A stretch of 64,000 nt of DNA, taken from contig NZ_KB890769.1 of the NCBI RefSeq assembly GCF_000373265.1, positions 1 through 64,000 of the forward strand, written 5' to 3'. Position 1 is the first letter of the stretch; every line of letters begins with the position of its first letter. Positions 51,102 to 60,018 of the stretch are shown in pieces. Made by a program: the position numbers and the translations under genes. This stretch comes from Pontibacter roseus DSM 17521 (GTDB lineage: Bacteria; Bacteroidota; Bacteroidia; Cytophagales; Hymenobacteraceae). The notes beneath the pieces were generated by a model. That model searched no databases and was not told the DNA's origin. It saw only the letters and a list, made by a program, of their open reading frames with translations.

Positions 51102-52193
51102 ATGGAAAACCTGCCTTCTTCCTTTTTCGCACAGACTATTATGGACTGGTACCAGCGGCACAAGCGGGCGCTCCCCTGGCGTGAGACCACCGACCCATAC
51201 CTGATTTGGCTTTCGGAAGTGATACTGCAGCAGACCCGAGTCAAACAAGGCTTGCCTTACTACGAGCGATTCGCCGACACCTACCCTACTGTGCAGCAAT
51301 TAGCCGCCGCTCCCGAGGATGAGGTGCTGCGCCTCTGGCAGGGCTTGGGTTACTACTCCCGGGCCCGCAACATGCACCACACCGCGAAGCAGATTGTGCA
51401 CGAATATGGTGGGGTATTTCCAGATAGGTATGAGGAGCTGCTGAAGTTGCGTGGCATTGGCAGCTATACGGCCGCCGCCATCGCCTCTTTTGCCTTCCGG
51501 GAGCAGGTGGCGGTGCTAGATGGGAACGTATTCCGGGTATTGGCTCGCGTCTTTGGTATCTCTGAGGACATCGCCGCTCCTGCTTCCCGTAAGGTCTTTC
51601 AGGAACTAGCCAACCAGCTTATACCTGCCGATGCCCCGGATACCTTTAATCAGGCCATTATGGAGTTTGGCGCCATCCAGTGCACGCCCCTCATGCCGGA
51701 TTGTCTGTTCTGCCCGCTGCAGCAGTCCTGTTTTGCTTTCACGCACGGGCTGGTTCAGGAGCTTCCGGTCAAATCAAAGGCCAAAGCCGCCCGCCCACGC
51801 TTCTTTCATTACATAGTGTTTGAACTGGAGGGGCAGTATTACTTGCGGAAACGCCTGAGCGGCGACATCTGGGAAGGATTGTATGACTTCTACCTGTTTG
51901 AGAGCGATTCTAAAATGCTGGATTCGGCCAGTTTGCTGCAGGAGCTACAGGGGGCAAGTATAGATGTGCAGGAACAGCAGGTACAGCTATCTAGAAAGGA
52001 CTATAAGCACATCCTCAGCCACCAGAAAATCACGGCCAGATTCTACCTGATTCGGTTGCAAACACGTTTAAGGGAGGAGGTGTTGCAAGAGACAAGACTG
52101 GCCCTTTTTGATACCGTAAAAATAGATGCACTTCCGAAGCCAGTTCTTATCAGCAGCTATTTGAAAGATGAGAATATTTTACTAAATTTATAG
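51102..52193 (+). CDS. mutY: A/G-specific adenine glycosylase
   Basis: Removes adenine mispaired with 8-oxoguanine. The 363-residue protein has LPWRETTDPYLIWLSEVILQQTRV near residue 26, whose glutamate (SEVILQQ) is catalytic. The helix-hairpin-helix LRGIGSYTAAAI is near 117, VLDGNVFRVLARVFG has the aspartate near 138, and the 4Fe-4S cluster C-x6-C-x2-C-x5-C (CTPLMPDCLFCPLQQSC) is near 197-213. The C-terminal MutT-like domain that reads 8-oxoguanine covers about 228-355. It leads the mutY-ssb-gldE-gldD run. Confidence 0.95.
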   Translation: MENLPSSFFAQTIMDWYQRHKRALPWRETTDPYLIWLSEVILQQTRVKQGLPYYERFADTYPTVQQLAAAPEDEVLRLWQGLGYYSRARNMHHTAKQIVHEYGGVFPDRYEELLKLRGIGSYTAAAIASFAFREQVAVLDGNVFRVLARVFGISEDIAAPASRKVFQELANQLIPADAPDTFNQAIMEFGAIQCTPLMPDCLFCPLQQSCFAFTHGLVQELPVKSKAKAARPRFFHYIVFELEGQYYLRKRLSGDIWEGLYDFYLFESDSKMLDSASLLQELQGASIDVQEQQVQLSRKDYKHILSHQKITARFYLIRLQTRLREEVLQETRLALFDTVKIDALPKPVLISSYLKDENILLNL

Positions 52194-52303
52194 ACTGAAA
52201 CTTATTTAACTGCAAAAGCATTTTAGGTTTCAGTACGCCATATTTGCCTCCGGCTAGGTTGTCGGAGTAGCCCAATTCAACTTACTATTTAACAAAAAAA
52301 GAC

Positions 52304-52780
52304 ATGGCAAGTGTAAACAAAGTAATCCTTATCGGAAACCTGGGCAAAGACCCAGAAGTACGTCACCTGGAAGGTGGTGTAGCCGTAGCGCGGTTCCCTA
52401 TCGCCACTTCCGAAACCTTCAAGGACAAGAATGGCGAGCGCCAGGAGCGCACCGAATGGCACAACATCGTGCTGTGGCGCGGCTTGGCTGAGGTAGCTGA
52501 GAAGTTCCTCAAGAAAGGCCAGTCTGTTTTCATTGAAGGCAAAATCCGCACCAGCAGCTACCAGGACAAGGAAGGCAACCAGCGTTACAGCACCGAGATA
52601 GTGGCTGATAACATGACGATGCTGAGTGGCCGAGAAGGTGGCGGTGGCAACAGCAGCTCAGGAGGAGGCTTCCAAGCCAGTGCTTCTACGCAGTCCTCTG
52701 GCCAGGCAAGTGCCGCCACAGCAGGCAAGGGCAATGCCTCTGCCTTCCAGAACGATGAGCCAGACGACTTACCGTTCTAA
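52304..52780 (+). CDS. ssb: single-stranded DNA-binding protein
   Basis: Coats single-stranded DNA in replication and repair. The 158-residue protein has the OB-fold (about 1-110: [54 protein letters not shown]). A flexible Gly/Ser/Gln/Ala linker (about 112-148) follows, and the conserved acidic tip ends DDLPF, which docks partner proteins. Length and tip are typical. Confidence 0.95.
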   Translation: MASVNKVILIGNLGKDPEVRHLEGGVAVARFPIATSETFKDKNGERQERTEWHNIVLWRGLAEVAEKFLKKGQSVFIEGKIRTSSYQDKEGNQRYSTEIVADNMTMLSGREGGGGNSSSGGGFQASASTQSSGQASAATAGKGNASAFQNDEPDDLPF

Positions 52781-52806
52781 ATCTTGTTTAACTTAAAAAG
52801 TTAATT

Positions 52807-54177
52807 TTGGACAGTATCGATTCCGGAGACCCCTTGAGTTATAGCTTGCTGCAATTATTACAAAGTGCATCAGCCTTACTCAAAATTGAATATATAGCGG
52901 CAACCGCTGCCTGCTTTATCTTACTGCTGCTCTCTGCCCTCACCTCGGGGGCAGAGGCGGCTTTCTTCTCGCTCACAGACCAGGACCTGGAGAAGAGCAG
53001 AAGAAGCACCCACAAGTCGCAGCAATTGGTATACCACCTGCTGCAGAGCCCACGTCAATTGCTGGCCTCCCTCCTGATAATCAACAACGCCCTTAACGTC
53101 AGCATCATCACGCTCAGCGCTTACATCGCTTGGAAGATTTTTGGCACTACGTCTATGGCGGCGCCTGTTATGGTAGTCAGCCTGCTGCTGGTCACCTTTC
53201 TCATTGTCTTTTTTGGAGGAGTGCTGCCGAAGGTATACGCCCGCAAGTATGGCTATACTATAGCGCAGCGCATGGCTCCCATATTGGAGAGTCTGCGCCC
53301 CATGCTGAGCCCGGTAGCTTGGCTGCTGACCAGAATCAGCAGTTTCATAGACCGGCGTTACCGGACCCGCTCCTACAGCAAGAGCTTGGAAGAGTTGCAC
53401 CACAGCTTGGACGTGGCCCTATCGAACGAGGAAACCTCACCTGAGGAGCGGAAGATTCTGCGGGGTATCGTGAACTTCGGCTCTATCACCGTGAAACAGA
53501 TTATGCGCCCCCGTATGGATATCGTCGCCTTCCCCAGAGGCGCCACGCTGCCGGAGTTGCTGCCACAAATTACCCAATGGGGTTATTCCCGCGTGCCTGT
53601 CTACAGACATAGTACCGACCAAATTGATGGTATACTGTATGTAAAAGACCTGCTGCCACACCTTGGGAAAGGCGCTGATTTTAACTGGCAGCGCCTCATC
53701 CGGCTGCCTTTCTTCGTGCCCGAGACGAAGCACATCTCTGACTTGCTACAGGATTTCAAAGAAAAGCACGTGCACATGGCCATCGTGGTGAACGAGTATG
53801 GCACCACCACCGGACTGCTGACGATGGAGGATGTGGTGGAAGAGGTAGTTGGCGAGATTAACGACGAATATGACGATGAGGAGGAAATCATTTACTCCCA
53901 ACTCGATGAAAATACCTTTATATTTGACGGCAAAACATCTTTGCATGACTTTTGCAAGATAACCGAGATTCCGTTTGATGCCTTTAACGGGGTAAAGAAT
54001 GAGCACGAAACGGTTGCTGGATTGATGCTGGCCTTGTTTGGCCGGATACCTACTGTGGGTGAGGATACCACGTACGGCCGCTACCATTTTACGATTGAGT
54101 CGGCGGACACGAAGCGCATAAAACGAGTGAAGATTAATGTCACAAGCAAAAAAGAGAACTACCATAAAGTCAGTTAG
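52807..54177 (+). CDS. gldE: gliding motility-associated protein GldE
   Basis: A 456-residue protein of the CorC/HlyC family with about four membrane helices in the first 190 residues ([58 protein letters not shown]). Two CBS domains follow at about 215-335 ([44 protein letters not shown]) and a CorC-type C-terminal domain. In Flavobacterium gldE supports GldD. The start is TTG at 52807: no ATG occurs before residue 100, and TTG gives the expected N-terminus. It begins 26 bases after ssb. Confidence 0.9.
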   Translation: MDSIDSGDPLSYSLLQLLQSASALLKIEYIAATAACFILLLLSALTSGAEAAFFSLTDQDLEKSRRSTHKSQQLVYHLLQSPRQLLASLLIINNALNVSIITLSAYIAWKIFGTTSMAAPVMVVSLLLVTFLIVFFGGVLPKVYARKYGYTIAQRMAPILESLRPMLSPVAWLLTRISSFIDRRYRTRSYSKSLEELHHSLDVALSNEETSPEERKILRGIVNFGSITVKQIMRPRMDIVAFPRGATLPELLPQITQWGYSRVPVYRHSTDQIDGILYVKDLLPHLGKGADFNWQRLIRLPFFVPETKHISDLLQDFKEKHVHMAIVVNEYGTTTGLLTMEDVVEEVVGEINDEYDDEEEIIYSQLDENTFIFDGKTSLHDFCKITEIPFDAFNGVKNEHETVAGLMLALFGRIPTVGEDTTYGRYHFTIESADTKRIKRVKINVTSKKENYHKVS

Positions 54178-54757
54178 ACTTCAGCTTCTGCTGTGGGCAG
54201 GTATGGCTGCGGCCATCGTTGGCTGCGGCGCCGAATACACCCCAAAGCCGAAAGGATACAACCGCATCGACCTACCACAGGCAGCTTACCAGCAGCTTCA
54301 GGAGGCGCATCCTTATACCTTTGAATATTCGCGGCACGCCAAAATCCGTCCAGATTCGTCGATGATTGCGCAGCCGCACTGGATAAACATCATCTATCCG
54401 AGCTTGGGAGCCAATGTGCAGCTGACCTACAAGGCCATCAATAACGACCCAAAAGCCTTTGATAACCTGGTGGAAGATGCGCGCAAGCTCACTGCCAAAC
54501 ACCAGGTGAAGGCCTATGGTATAGAGGAGTCCGAGATTAAAACGCCACAAGGCGACGTGGCCTCTGTGTTCGAGCTGACCGGTGAAGTGCCCAGCCAATT
54601 CCAGTTCTATGTGACGGATACTACCACACACTTCTTCCGCGGCGCCCTCTACTTTAGAACAGCTACACAGAATGATTCGCTGGCCCCGGTGATAGAGTAT
54701 GTTAAGAAGGATATCATCCACCTGCTGAACACGCTGGAGTTTAAGGATAGAAAGTAA
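54137..54757 (+). CDS. gldD: gliding motility lipoprotein GldD
   Basis: A 206-residue lipoprotein required for gliding and T9SS function in Flavobacterium. The export signal is long (residues 14-29) and ends VGC with the lipidated cysteine at residue 30. The mature start [15 protein letters not shown] is the family hallmark, and [14 protein letters not shown] and [11 protein letters not shown] follow. It overlaps the 3' end of gldE by 41 bases in another frame, so the two are translationally coupled. Confidence 0.93.
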   Translation: MSQAKKRTTIKSVRLQLLLWAGMAAAIVGCGAEYTPKPKGYNRIDLPQAAYQQLQEAHPYTFEYSRHAKIRPDSSMIAQPHWINIIYPSLGANVQLTYKAINNDPKAFDNLVEDARKLTAKHQVKAYGIEESEIKTPQGDVASVFELTGEVPSQFQFYVTDTTTHFFRGALYFRTATQNDSLAPVIEYVKKDIIHLLNTLEFKDRK

Positions 54758-54859
54758 TTGCGGATAATTGATATTGATTGCTAGAAGATTTTTGCAGCGG
54801 ACGCAGATTCTACAAGCGTATGGCAATGTCAAAGTATCCTCCTTTGCCTGTAAATTCTG

Positions 54860-55267
54860 ATGATTTTACACTTCTTTCATTTACCCTATTACCTGCTTTC
54901 TAACTATTATCGAAATGATGTAGTTAATCCACACTATGGTGCATTATCAGCTTTAACTATTGTACTGTCTGCTCAAGAACTTTTCCTATATACAATCATA
55001 CGCGCAATTAAAGACCCTTACGCCTATGGTGCCGGATTTTCCAATTCTGACTTACCATTAATAATGATAGCTAACTTCGTCATTATCTACCTTATTTATA
55101 TAAAGGGCGACAAGCCGATGAAGGTATACCACCATTATAAGGACAAGCCTTGGGCAAATACAAAGGCAGCTAGAACTGCAGGATGGTTGTATGTTTTGTT
55201 ATCAATTTTATCTCCTTTCCTATTTGTAATAGCTAAAAACGCGGCCATAGGCCGGCACCTTGTTTAA
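54860..55267 (+). CDS. small membrane protein, unknown function
   Basis: A 135-residue protein with three hydrophobic segments (about residues 26-48, 64-82 and 107-126) and a short charged loop KGDKPMKVYHHYKDKPWANT between the last two. No family is recognised. Its base composition is distinctly richer in A and T than the neighbouring genes (gldD, recG), which may point to recent arrival or relaxed constraint. Confidence 0.65.
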   Translation: MILHFFHLPYYLLSNYYRNDVVNPHYGALSALTIVLSAQELFLYTIIRAIKDPYAYGAGFSNSDLPLIMIANFVIIYLIYIKGDKPMKVYHHYKDKPWANTKAARTAGWLYVLLSILSPFLFVIAKNAAIGRHLV

Positions 55268-55321
55268 GTATACCTCGCCGGCATTAAGGTTTTTACCAAT
55301 AAAGCAGCACACACAAACCAG

Positions 55322-55357
55322 AAAGCCCCGGCAGCACTTATACCTGTCGGGGCTTTT
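55322..55357 (+). terminator. terminator after the small membrane protein gene
   Basis: A 13-bp stem with one G-T pair (55322-55334 with 55344-55356), followed by TTTTG. Confidence 0.75.
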
Positions 55358-55360
55358 GCT

Positions 55361-55368
55361 TATTTTTG
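55361..55368 (+). promoter_or_regulatory. possible -7 element of recG
   Basis: TATTTTTG, directly after the terminator and 33 bases before the recG start. The -33 position has only TTA, so support is modest. Confidence 0.4.
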
Positions 55369-55400
55369 TAATGTATACCTGCTAATTTCACCCAGAACCA

Positions 55401-57497
55401 TTGAGCAACTTCTTCCATACCAAGATTGAATTCCTGAAAGGCGTGGGTCCGCAGCGTGCCGAGCTGCTGCAGAAGGAGCTCAACATCTATACCTACGGCG
55501 ACCTGATTCAGCACTACCCTTTCCGCTACCTCGACCGGACACAGTTCTACAAAATAGCAGAATTGGACGAGAGCATGCCGTATGTGCAGGTGCAGGGGCG
55601 TGTGAAGGGCAAAGAGGTGCTGGGCGAAGGCCGGAAGCAGCGCCTGGCCGCTACTTTAGTGGATGAAGACGGCAGTGAGATGGACCTGGTCTGGTTCAAG
55701 GGCGTTAAATGGATGCAGAAGTCCCTCAAGAACCACACCGACTACATCGTGTTCGGCAAGCCGACGGCGTTCAACGGGAAGTTCAGCATGGCGCACCCGG
55801 AGCTGGAGGAGCTGGCCGAGGAGAAGCAGACAACTGCCTTCCTGCAGCCGGTGTACCATACCACCGAAAAACTCAAAGCCCACCGCATCGAGAGCAAAGT
55901 GATTGCCCGCATGATGGAGTTGCTGCTCAAAGTGGCTGTACCGAACATCCAGGAAACGCTGTCGCCGGAGCTTATCGACCACTACCGCCTCATGAGCAAG
56001 CGAGATGCACTCATCAACATCCACTTTCCGCAATCGGTTGAGAAGTACAACGCGGCCAAGTTCCGTCTTAAGTTCGAAGAGCTATTTTACATACAGCTGC
56101 GGCTGCTGCGCCAGAAGACCGTTCGACGCGCCGATTTGGCGGGGCAGGTGTTCAAGCAGGTGCCTACTGTAACCGAGTTCTACAAAAACCACATGACCTT
56201 CGACCTGACCAATGCGCAGAAGCGGGTCATCAAGGAGATACACAAAGATTTGACGGCCGGCAAGCAGATGAACCGCCTACTGCAGGGCGATGTGGGCTCG
56301 GGAAAGACCATCGTAGCCTTCATCACCATGCTTATCGCCGCAGACAACGGGGCGCAGTCGGTGCTGATGGCCCCAACTGAAATATTGGCGGACCAGCACT
56401 ATACTGGCCTCAAGGAATTCGCAGACCGGCTCGGCATCAACATAGGCAAGCTCACCGGCTCTACCAAAACCAAAGACCGGAAAGTGTTGCACGAGCAGCT
56501 GCGTTCCGGCGAGATGAAGATGATTGTGGGCACGCATGCCTTGCTGGAGGATGTGGTGCAGTTCCATAACTTGGGTCTTTGTATCGTGGACGAGCAGCAC
56601 CGGTTCGGCGTGGAACAGCGCTCTAAGCTGTGGCGCAAGAACCCATGCATCATCCCGCACGTGCTCGTGATGACGGCCACGCCTATCCCCCGTACTCTGG
56701 CCATGACGCTCTATGGCGACCTGGACGTGTCGGTGATAGACGAGATGCCAGCAGGACGAAAGGAGATTGTGACGGTGCACCGCTTCGACAGCCACCGCCT
56801 GCGCGTGTTCCAGTTCGTGCGCGACCAAATCAAGCTGGGCCGCCAGGTATACATCGTGTATCCGCTCATCGAGGAATCGGAAGGGATGGACTACAAGGAC
56901 CTGATGGACGGCTATGAGAGCATACGGCGCGCTTTCCCGGAGTACCAGGTCAGTATGGTGCACGGCAAGCTGAAAGCGCAGGACAAAGATTATGAGATGC
57001 AGCGTTTCGTGCGCAATGAAACGCAGCTAATGGTGGCCACCACCGTGATTGAAGTAGGTGTGAACGTGCCGAATGCCTCCGTGATGATTATCGAGAGTGC
57101 CGAGCGCTTCGGGCTGTCGCAGCTGCACCAGTTGCGCGGGCGCGTAGGCCGTGGGGCGGAACAGAGCTACTGTATACTCATGACCGGATATAAACTAAGC
57201 AAAGACAGCAAGACGCGGCTGGAGACCATGGTGCGCACCAACAACGGCTTCGAGATAGCCGACATTGACCTAAAACTGCGCGGTCCGGGCGATTTGATGG
57301 GCACGCAGCAAAGTGGTGTGTTGGATTTGCTCATCGCGGACTTGGCCAAGGATGCGCCTATTTTGCAGGAGGCACGAGCCGCGGCGCAGCGGATACTGCA
57401 GGAAGATGAACAACTGGAGCAGCCGCAGAACCAGAACATTCTCCGCCACATCAAGTCACTCAGCGTAAACACCATCAACTGGAGCCGCATCAGCTAA
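55401..57497 (+). CDS. recG: ATP-dependent DNA helicase RecG
   Basis: Reverses stalled replication forks and moves branched DNA. The 698-residue protein has the wedge domain (about 1-235, KIEFLKGVGPQRAELLQKEL at the start). The helicase core carries Walker A GDVGSGKT at 296-303, the DEQH box in CIVDEQHRFGVEQR, TATPIPRTLAM, and motif VI QLRGRVGRG near 580. The start codon is TTG at 55401, since homologues begin MSNFFxTKIEFLKGVGP. The length is normal. Confidence 0.95.
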   Translation: MSNFFHTKIEFLKGVGPQRAELLQKELNIYTYGDLIQHYPFRYLDRTQFYKIAELDESMPYVQVQGRVKGKEVLGEGRKQRLAATLVDEDGSEMDLVWFKGVKWMQKSLKNHTDYIVFGKPTAFNGKFSMAHPELEELAEEKQTTAFLQPVYHTTEKLKAHRIESKVIARMMELLLKVAVPNIQETLSPELIDHYRLMSKRDALINIHFPQSVEKYNAAKFRLKFEELFYIQLRLLRQKTVRRADLAGQVFKQVPTVTEFYKNHMTFDLTNAQKRVIKEIHKDLTAGKQMNRLLQGDVGSGKTIVAFITMLIAADNGAQSVLMAPTEILADQHYTGLKEFADRLGINIGKLTGSTKTKDRKVLHEQLRSGEMKMIVGTHALLEDVVQFHNLGLCIVDEQHRFGVEQRSKLWRKNPCIIPHVLVMTATPIPRTLAMTLYGDLDVSVIDEMPAGRKEIVTVHRFDSHRLRVFQFVRDQIKLGRQVYIVYPLIEESEGMDYKDLMDGYESIRRAFPEYQVSMVHGKLKAQDKDYEMQRFVRNETQLMVATTVIEVGVNVPNASVMIIESAERFGLSQLHQLRGRVGRGAEQSYCILMTGYKLSKDSKTRLETMVRTNNGFEIADIDLKLRGPGDLMGTQQSGVLDLLIADLAKDAPILQEARAAAQRILQEDEQLEQPQNQNILRHIKSLSVNTINWSRIS

Positions 57498-57659
57498 ATC
57501 TTCCCTGTTTCTGCTCCTCCCATACCTAACTGCCTGAGGTTCCACGCGAAACAATGTGCAATTATTTCAGAGGCTGTGCTTGCAAAGTAGGGCAGCTTGC
57601 CTGAACTTTATAAGCTTCTATACCTATAAAGCGTTACTTTTTAAAACAATCCTATACCT

Positions 57660-59117
57660 GTGAGAACATCATACCTGCTTCCCCTCCTGCTGCTTTCCCT
57701 GCTGTGTGGCCTATCACCTGCCCACGCACAAAGAAAAGCGGCCATACCTTTCAACTATATTCCGGACGCAACCGAGGACCAGTACAACCAGAGCATCCGC
57801 AACAAGACACTGCCGCTGGGTCCCGACGGCTTCGTGATTCTCAGCAAGAGCAAGCCCAACGAGTATGCCATAGAGCGCTATAACGCTTCTTTGAAGAAGG
57901 CCTGGACGGCTACCGTACCTCTTACCGGCACCGAAACCGTAGAAGCCTTTTTACACAATGATGAAGCCGCCATCCTGGTAACGCACCGCGATAACGGCAA
58001 TGGCAAACAGGAAATCCATGCCCACCGCGTGGACCTGAGAAATGGCCAGAAAGCTGAGCCCGTTCTTCTGCTGGATGCGCCTGCCAAAGACCGTAAAGCA
58101 GGTATAGCCACCTCGCCGGACGGCACCAAACTGCTGGCCTACCGGTATAGCACCGACGCTAACAAGGCGTTGCGCAGCATCAGCGGCAACCTATACGACG
58201 GCAAACTCCAGAAGGTAAAGGACACCAACTACAATCTGAGCGACCTGCGCGGCATTTTGTCAGCGGAAGTTATCCTGAACAATGCTGGCGACCAGTTCAT
58301 CAGCCTGATATCGGAGAACATGAACCGCCTGACAGTGCGGCAGTACACCATCCAATCCAAGGATGCGAAGGTGATGTCGGTGCTCGTGGGGGGCGTGTTC
58401 GATGGCAAGAAGGTATACATCGTGGATAGCAAGTATGGGCTACAGCCCAACGGCAACCTCTACGGCGCCGTGCTGACTGCAGATGAGAAGACCGGGGAAT
58501 ACTACAGTCTGAAGGCAGTGAAGTTCAATTTCGAGAAAGAGGACATGGTGTTTGCCGAAGAGTTCAAGTTCACGCCAGAGTACCTGGCTAGCGTAAACAA
58601 CCTTGATAAAAGCGGAGCTCCCAAAGCGAAGCGTTTAGAAGACATCTACCTCTCCGACTTGATTTTGACACCGGACGGCAAACTGATTGTGCTGGCAGAG
58701 AAAAAGTACATGGAAGGCGGCGAGAATTCGCCTTACTACGCCAACGAGATTCACCTTTTCGCCTACGACGAGTACATGGGCACCGCCTGGAGTTCCGTGC
58801 TGATGAAGCACCAAAAAGCCCCGGCTGACGAGGCCTTCACAGGCATATCGTACAAGTACAACATGGCCGGCAACTCGCTGCACCTGCTCACGCTCGAAGA
58901 CCTGAATGGCAAATACGACCTATACCTGCGCCGCATCGACACCAGCAACGGCAAAGCCGAGGCACCCAAGGCAGCCGGCCTTAAAGTAGCCGACAACGAG
59001 GACATCGCCTACGTGAAGGATTTCACCGCCTGGCTCACCGACAAAGACCTGGTGGCTGTGGTAAGGCCATCCAAGAAAGCAAACAGCCTGCAGTTGCGCC
59101 GGCTCCAGATAAAGTAG
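57660..59117 (+). CDS. secreted protein of unknown function, propeller-like
   Basis: A 485-residue protein with a signal peptide (residues 1-24, ending AHAQ). The rest is beta-rich, with repeating strand pairs and Asp/Gly turns (GPDGFVILSKSKPNEYAIERY, TSPDGTKLLAYRYS, LTPDGKLIVLAEKKY) that suggest a beta-propeller or similar repeat fold. No family is recognised. The start codon is GTG at 57660; a start a few codons later is unlikely because it would cut the signal peptide. Confidence 0.7.
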   Translation: MRTSYLLPLLLLSLLCGLSPAHAQRKAAIPFNYIPDATEDQYNQSIRNKTLPLGPDGFVILSKSKPNEYAIERYNASLKKAWTATVPLTGTETVEAFLHNDEAAILVTHRDNGNGKQEIHAHRVDLRNGQKAEPVLLLDAPAKDRKAGIATSPDGTKLLAYRYSTDANKALRSISGNLYDGKLQKVKDTNYNLSDLRGILSAEVILNNAGDQFISLISENMNRLTVRQYTIQSKDAKVMSVLVGGVFDGKKVYIVDSKYGLQPNGNLYGAVLTADEKTGEYYSLKAVKFNFEKEDMVFAEEFKFTPEYLASVNNLDKSGAPKAKRLEDIYLSDLILTPDGKLIVLAEKKYMEGGENSPYYANEIHLFAYDEYMGTAWSSVLMKHQKAPADEAFTGISYKYNMAGNSLHLLTLEDLNGKYDLYLRRIDTSNGKAEAPKAAGLKVADNEDIAYVKDFTAWLTDKDLVAVVRPSKKANSLQLRRLQIK

Positions 59118-59119
59118 AA

Positions 59120-59848
59120 TCAGAAAAGCTTGATGCTTTGCAAAAGGCGCGGCCTGCTTTGGGCGGCGCCTTTCTGTTTTTTGAGCTTGCGGGTGAAGGA
59201 GCTGAGCTGTACCATCATGTGCACAAACCCTACGTAGTGCACGATTTCCACATACATGTAAAACTCCCGCAGCGAGCCCTCCAGCACGCCCAACTTGTCT
59301 ACTTTGTAAGTATTCATGGCTGACCAGGGCATCCAACGCACCAGTTTGCGGCGGTTTATCATGTAGCGGTTTATCGCCACCTCGAGTTGGTACCGTTCCA
59401 CAGGCTGCGACATCACCTCCTCCAGGTCTTTTCTATACAGCAGCCGCTCTCCAGATAACAGGATGTCGCTCCGGTACCATTTCACGAACCAGGGAGAGTT
59501 AATCCGGCGCAGTATGAGCATGTCTACGCCATGGTGGCAGAAGGCCTCTATCGCCTCATCCAACTCCTCCTTCTGCAGTTCCTGCAGGTCAGCGTCCATG
59601 AGCAGAATCAATTCGTGCTGCGCGTCTTTCAGTCCGTGTTGTATGGCGGCGGCTTTGCCTTGGTTCTGCTCCAGGCGAACCACCTCCACCTCCGGCCAGT
59701 GGTGTCTCACAAAGTCTGCGGCTCCATCCGTAGAGCCGTCGTCCACGCATACCACCTGGTTTATGCTTCCTACCTGCGTCACGACCTCCAACACCTGCGC
59801 AATCCGCTCCCGCTCATTATAGAAAGGAATAAGACACGTCACCTTCAT
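59120..59848 (-). CDS. glycosyltransferase family 2 protein
   Basis: A 242-residue GT-A-fold glycosyltransferase: KVTCLIPFYNERERIAQVLE at the start, VCVDDGSTDGAADFV near residue 34 with the nucleotide-binding aspartate, and LILLMDADLQELQ near 80 with the DxD metal motif. No membrane helices are seen, unlike DPM-type synthases. The donor and acceptor are unknown. It converges on the gene at 57660-59117 with 2 bases between stop codons and no hairpin. Confidence 0.88.
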   Translation of the reverse strand: MKVTCLIPFYNERERIAQVLEVVTQVGSINQVVCVDDGSTDGAADFVRHHWPEVEVVRLEQNQGKAAAIQHGLKDAQHELILLMDADLQELQKEELDEAIEAFCHHGVDMLILRRINSPWFVKWYRSDILLSGERLLYRKDLEEVMSQPVERYQLEVAINRYMINRRKLVRWMPWSAMNTYKVDKLGVLEGSLREFYMYVEIVHYVGFVHMMVQLSSFTRKLKKQKGAAQSRPRLLQSIKLF

Positions 59849-59960
59849 ATATAGAATTCCTGGTTAGCCAATTTTTGAGTCATTTAATGTACGGATAAAA
59901 CCGAATTTCAGCCGCTAACTTATTTCCTCTTCTCCTCACTTGCAAATTTTCTTGCACCGT

Positions 59961-59994
59961 CAAAAAAAGGCTGCCCCCTGAAGGAGCAGCCTTT
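59961..59994 (-). terminator. terminator of the beta-oxidation operon
   Basis: A 9-bp perfect stem (59966-59974 with 59986-59994), followed on the minus strand by seven T. It lies 25 bases past the acyl-CoA dehydrogenase stop codon. Confidence 0.85.
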
Positions 59995-60018
59995 CCAAAA
60001 CTATAGATTTGTCAGAAT

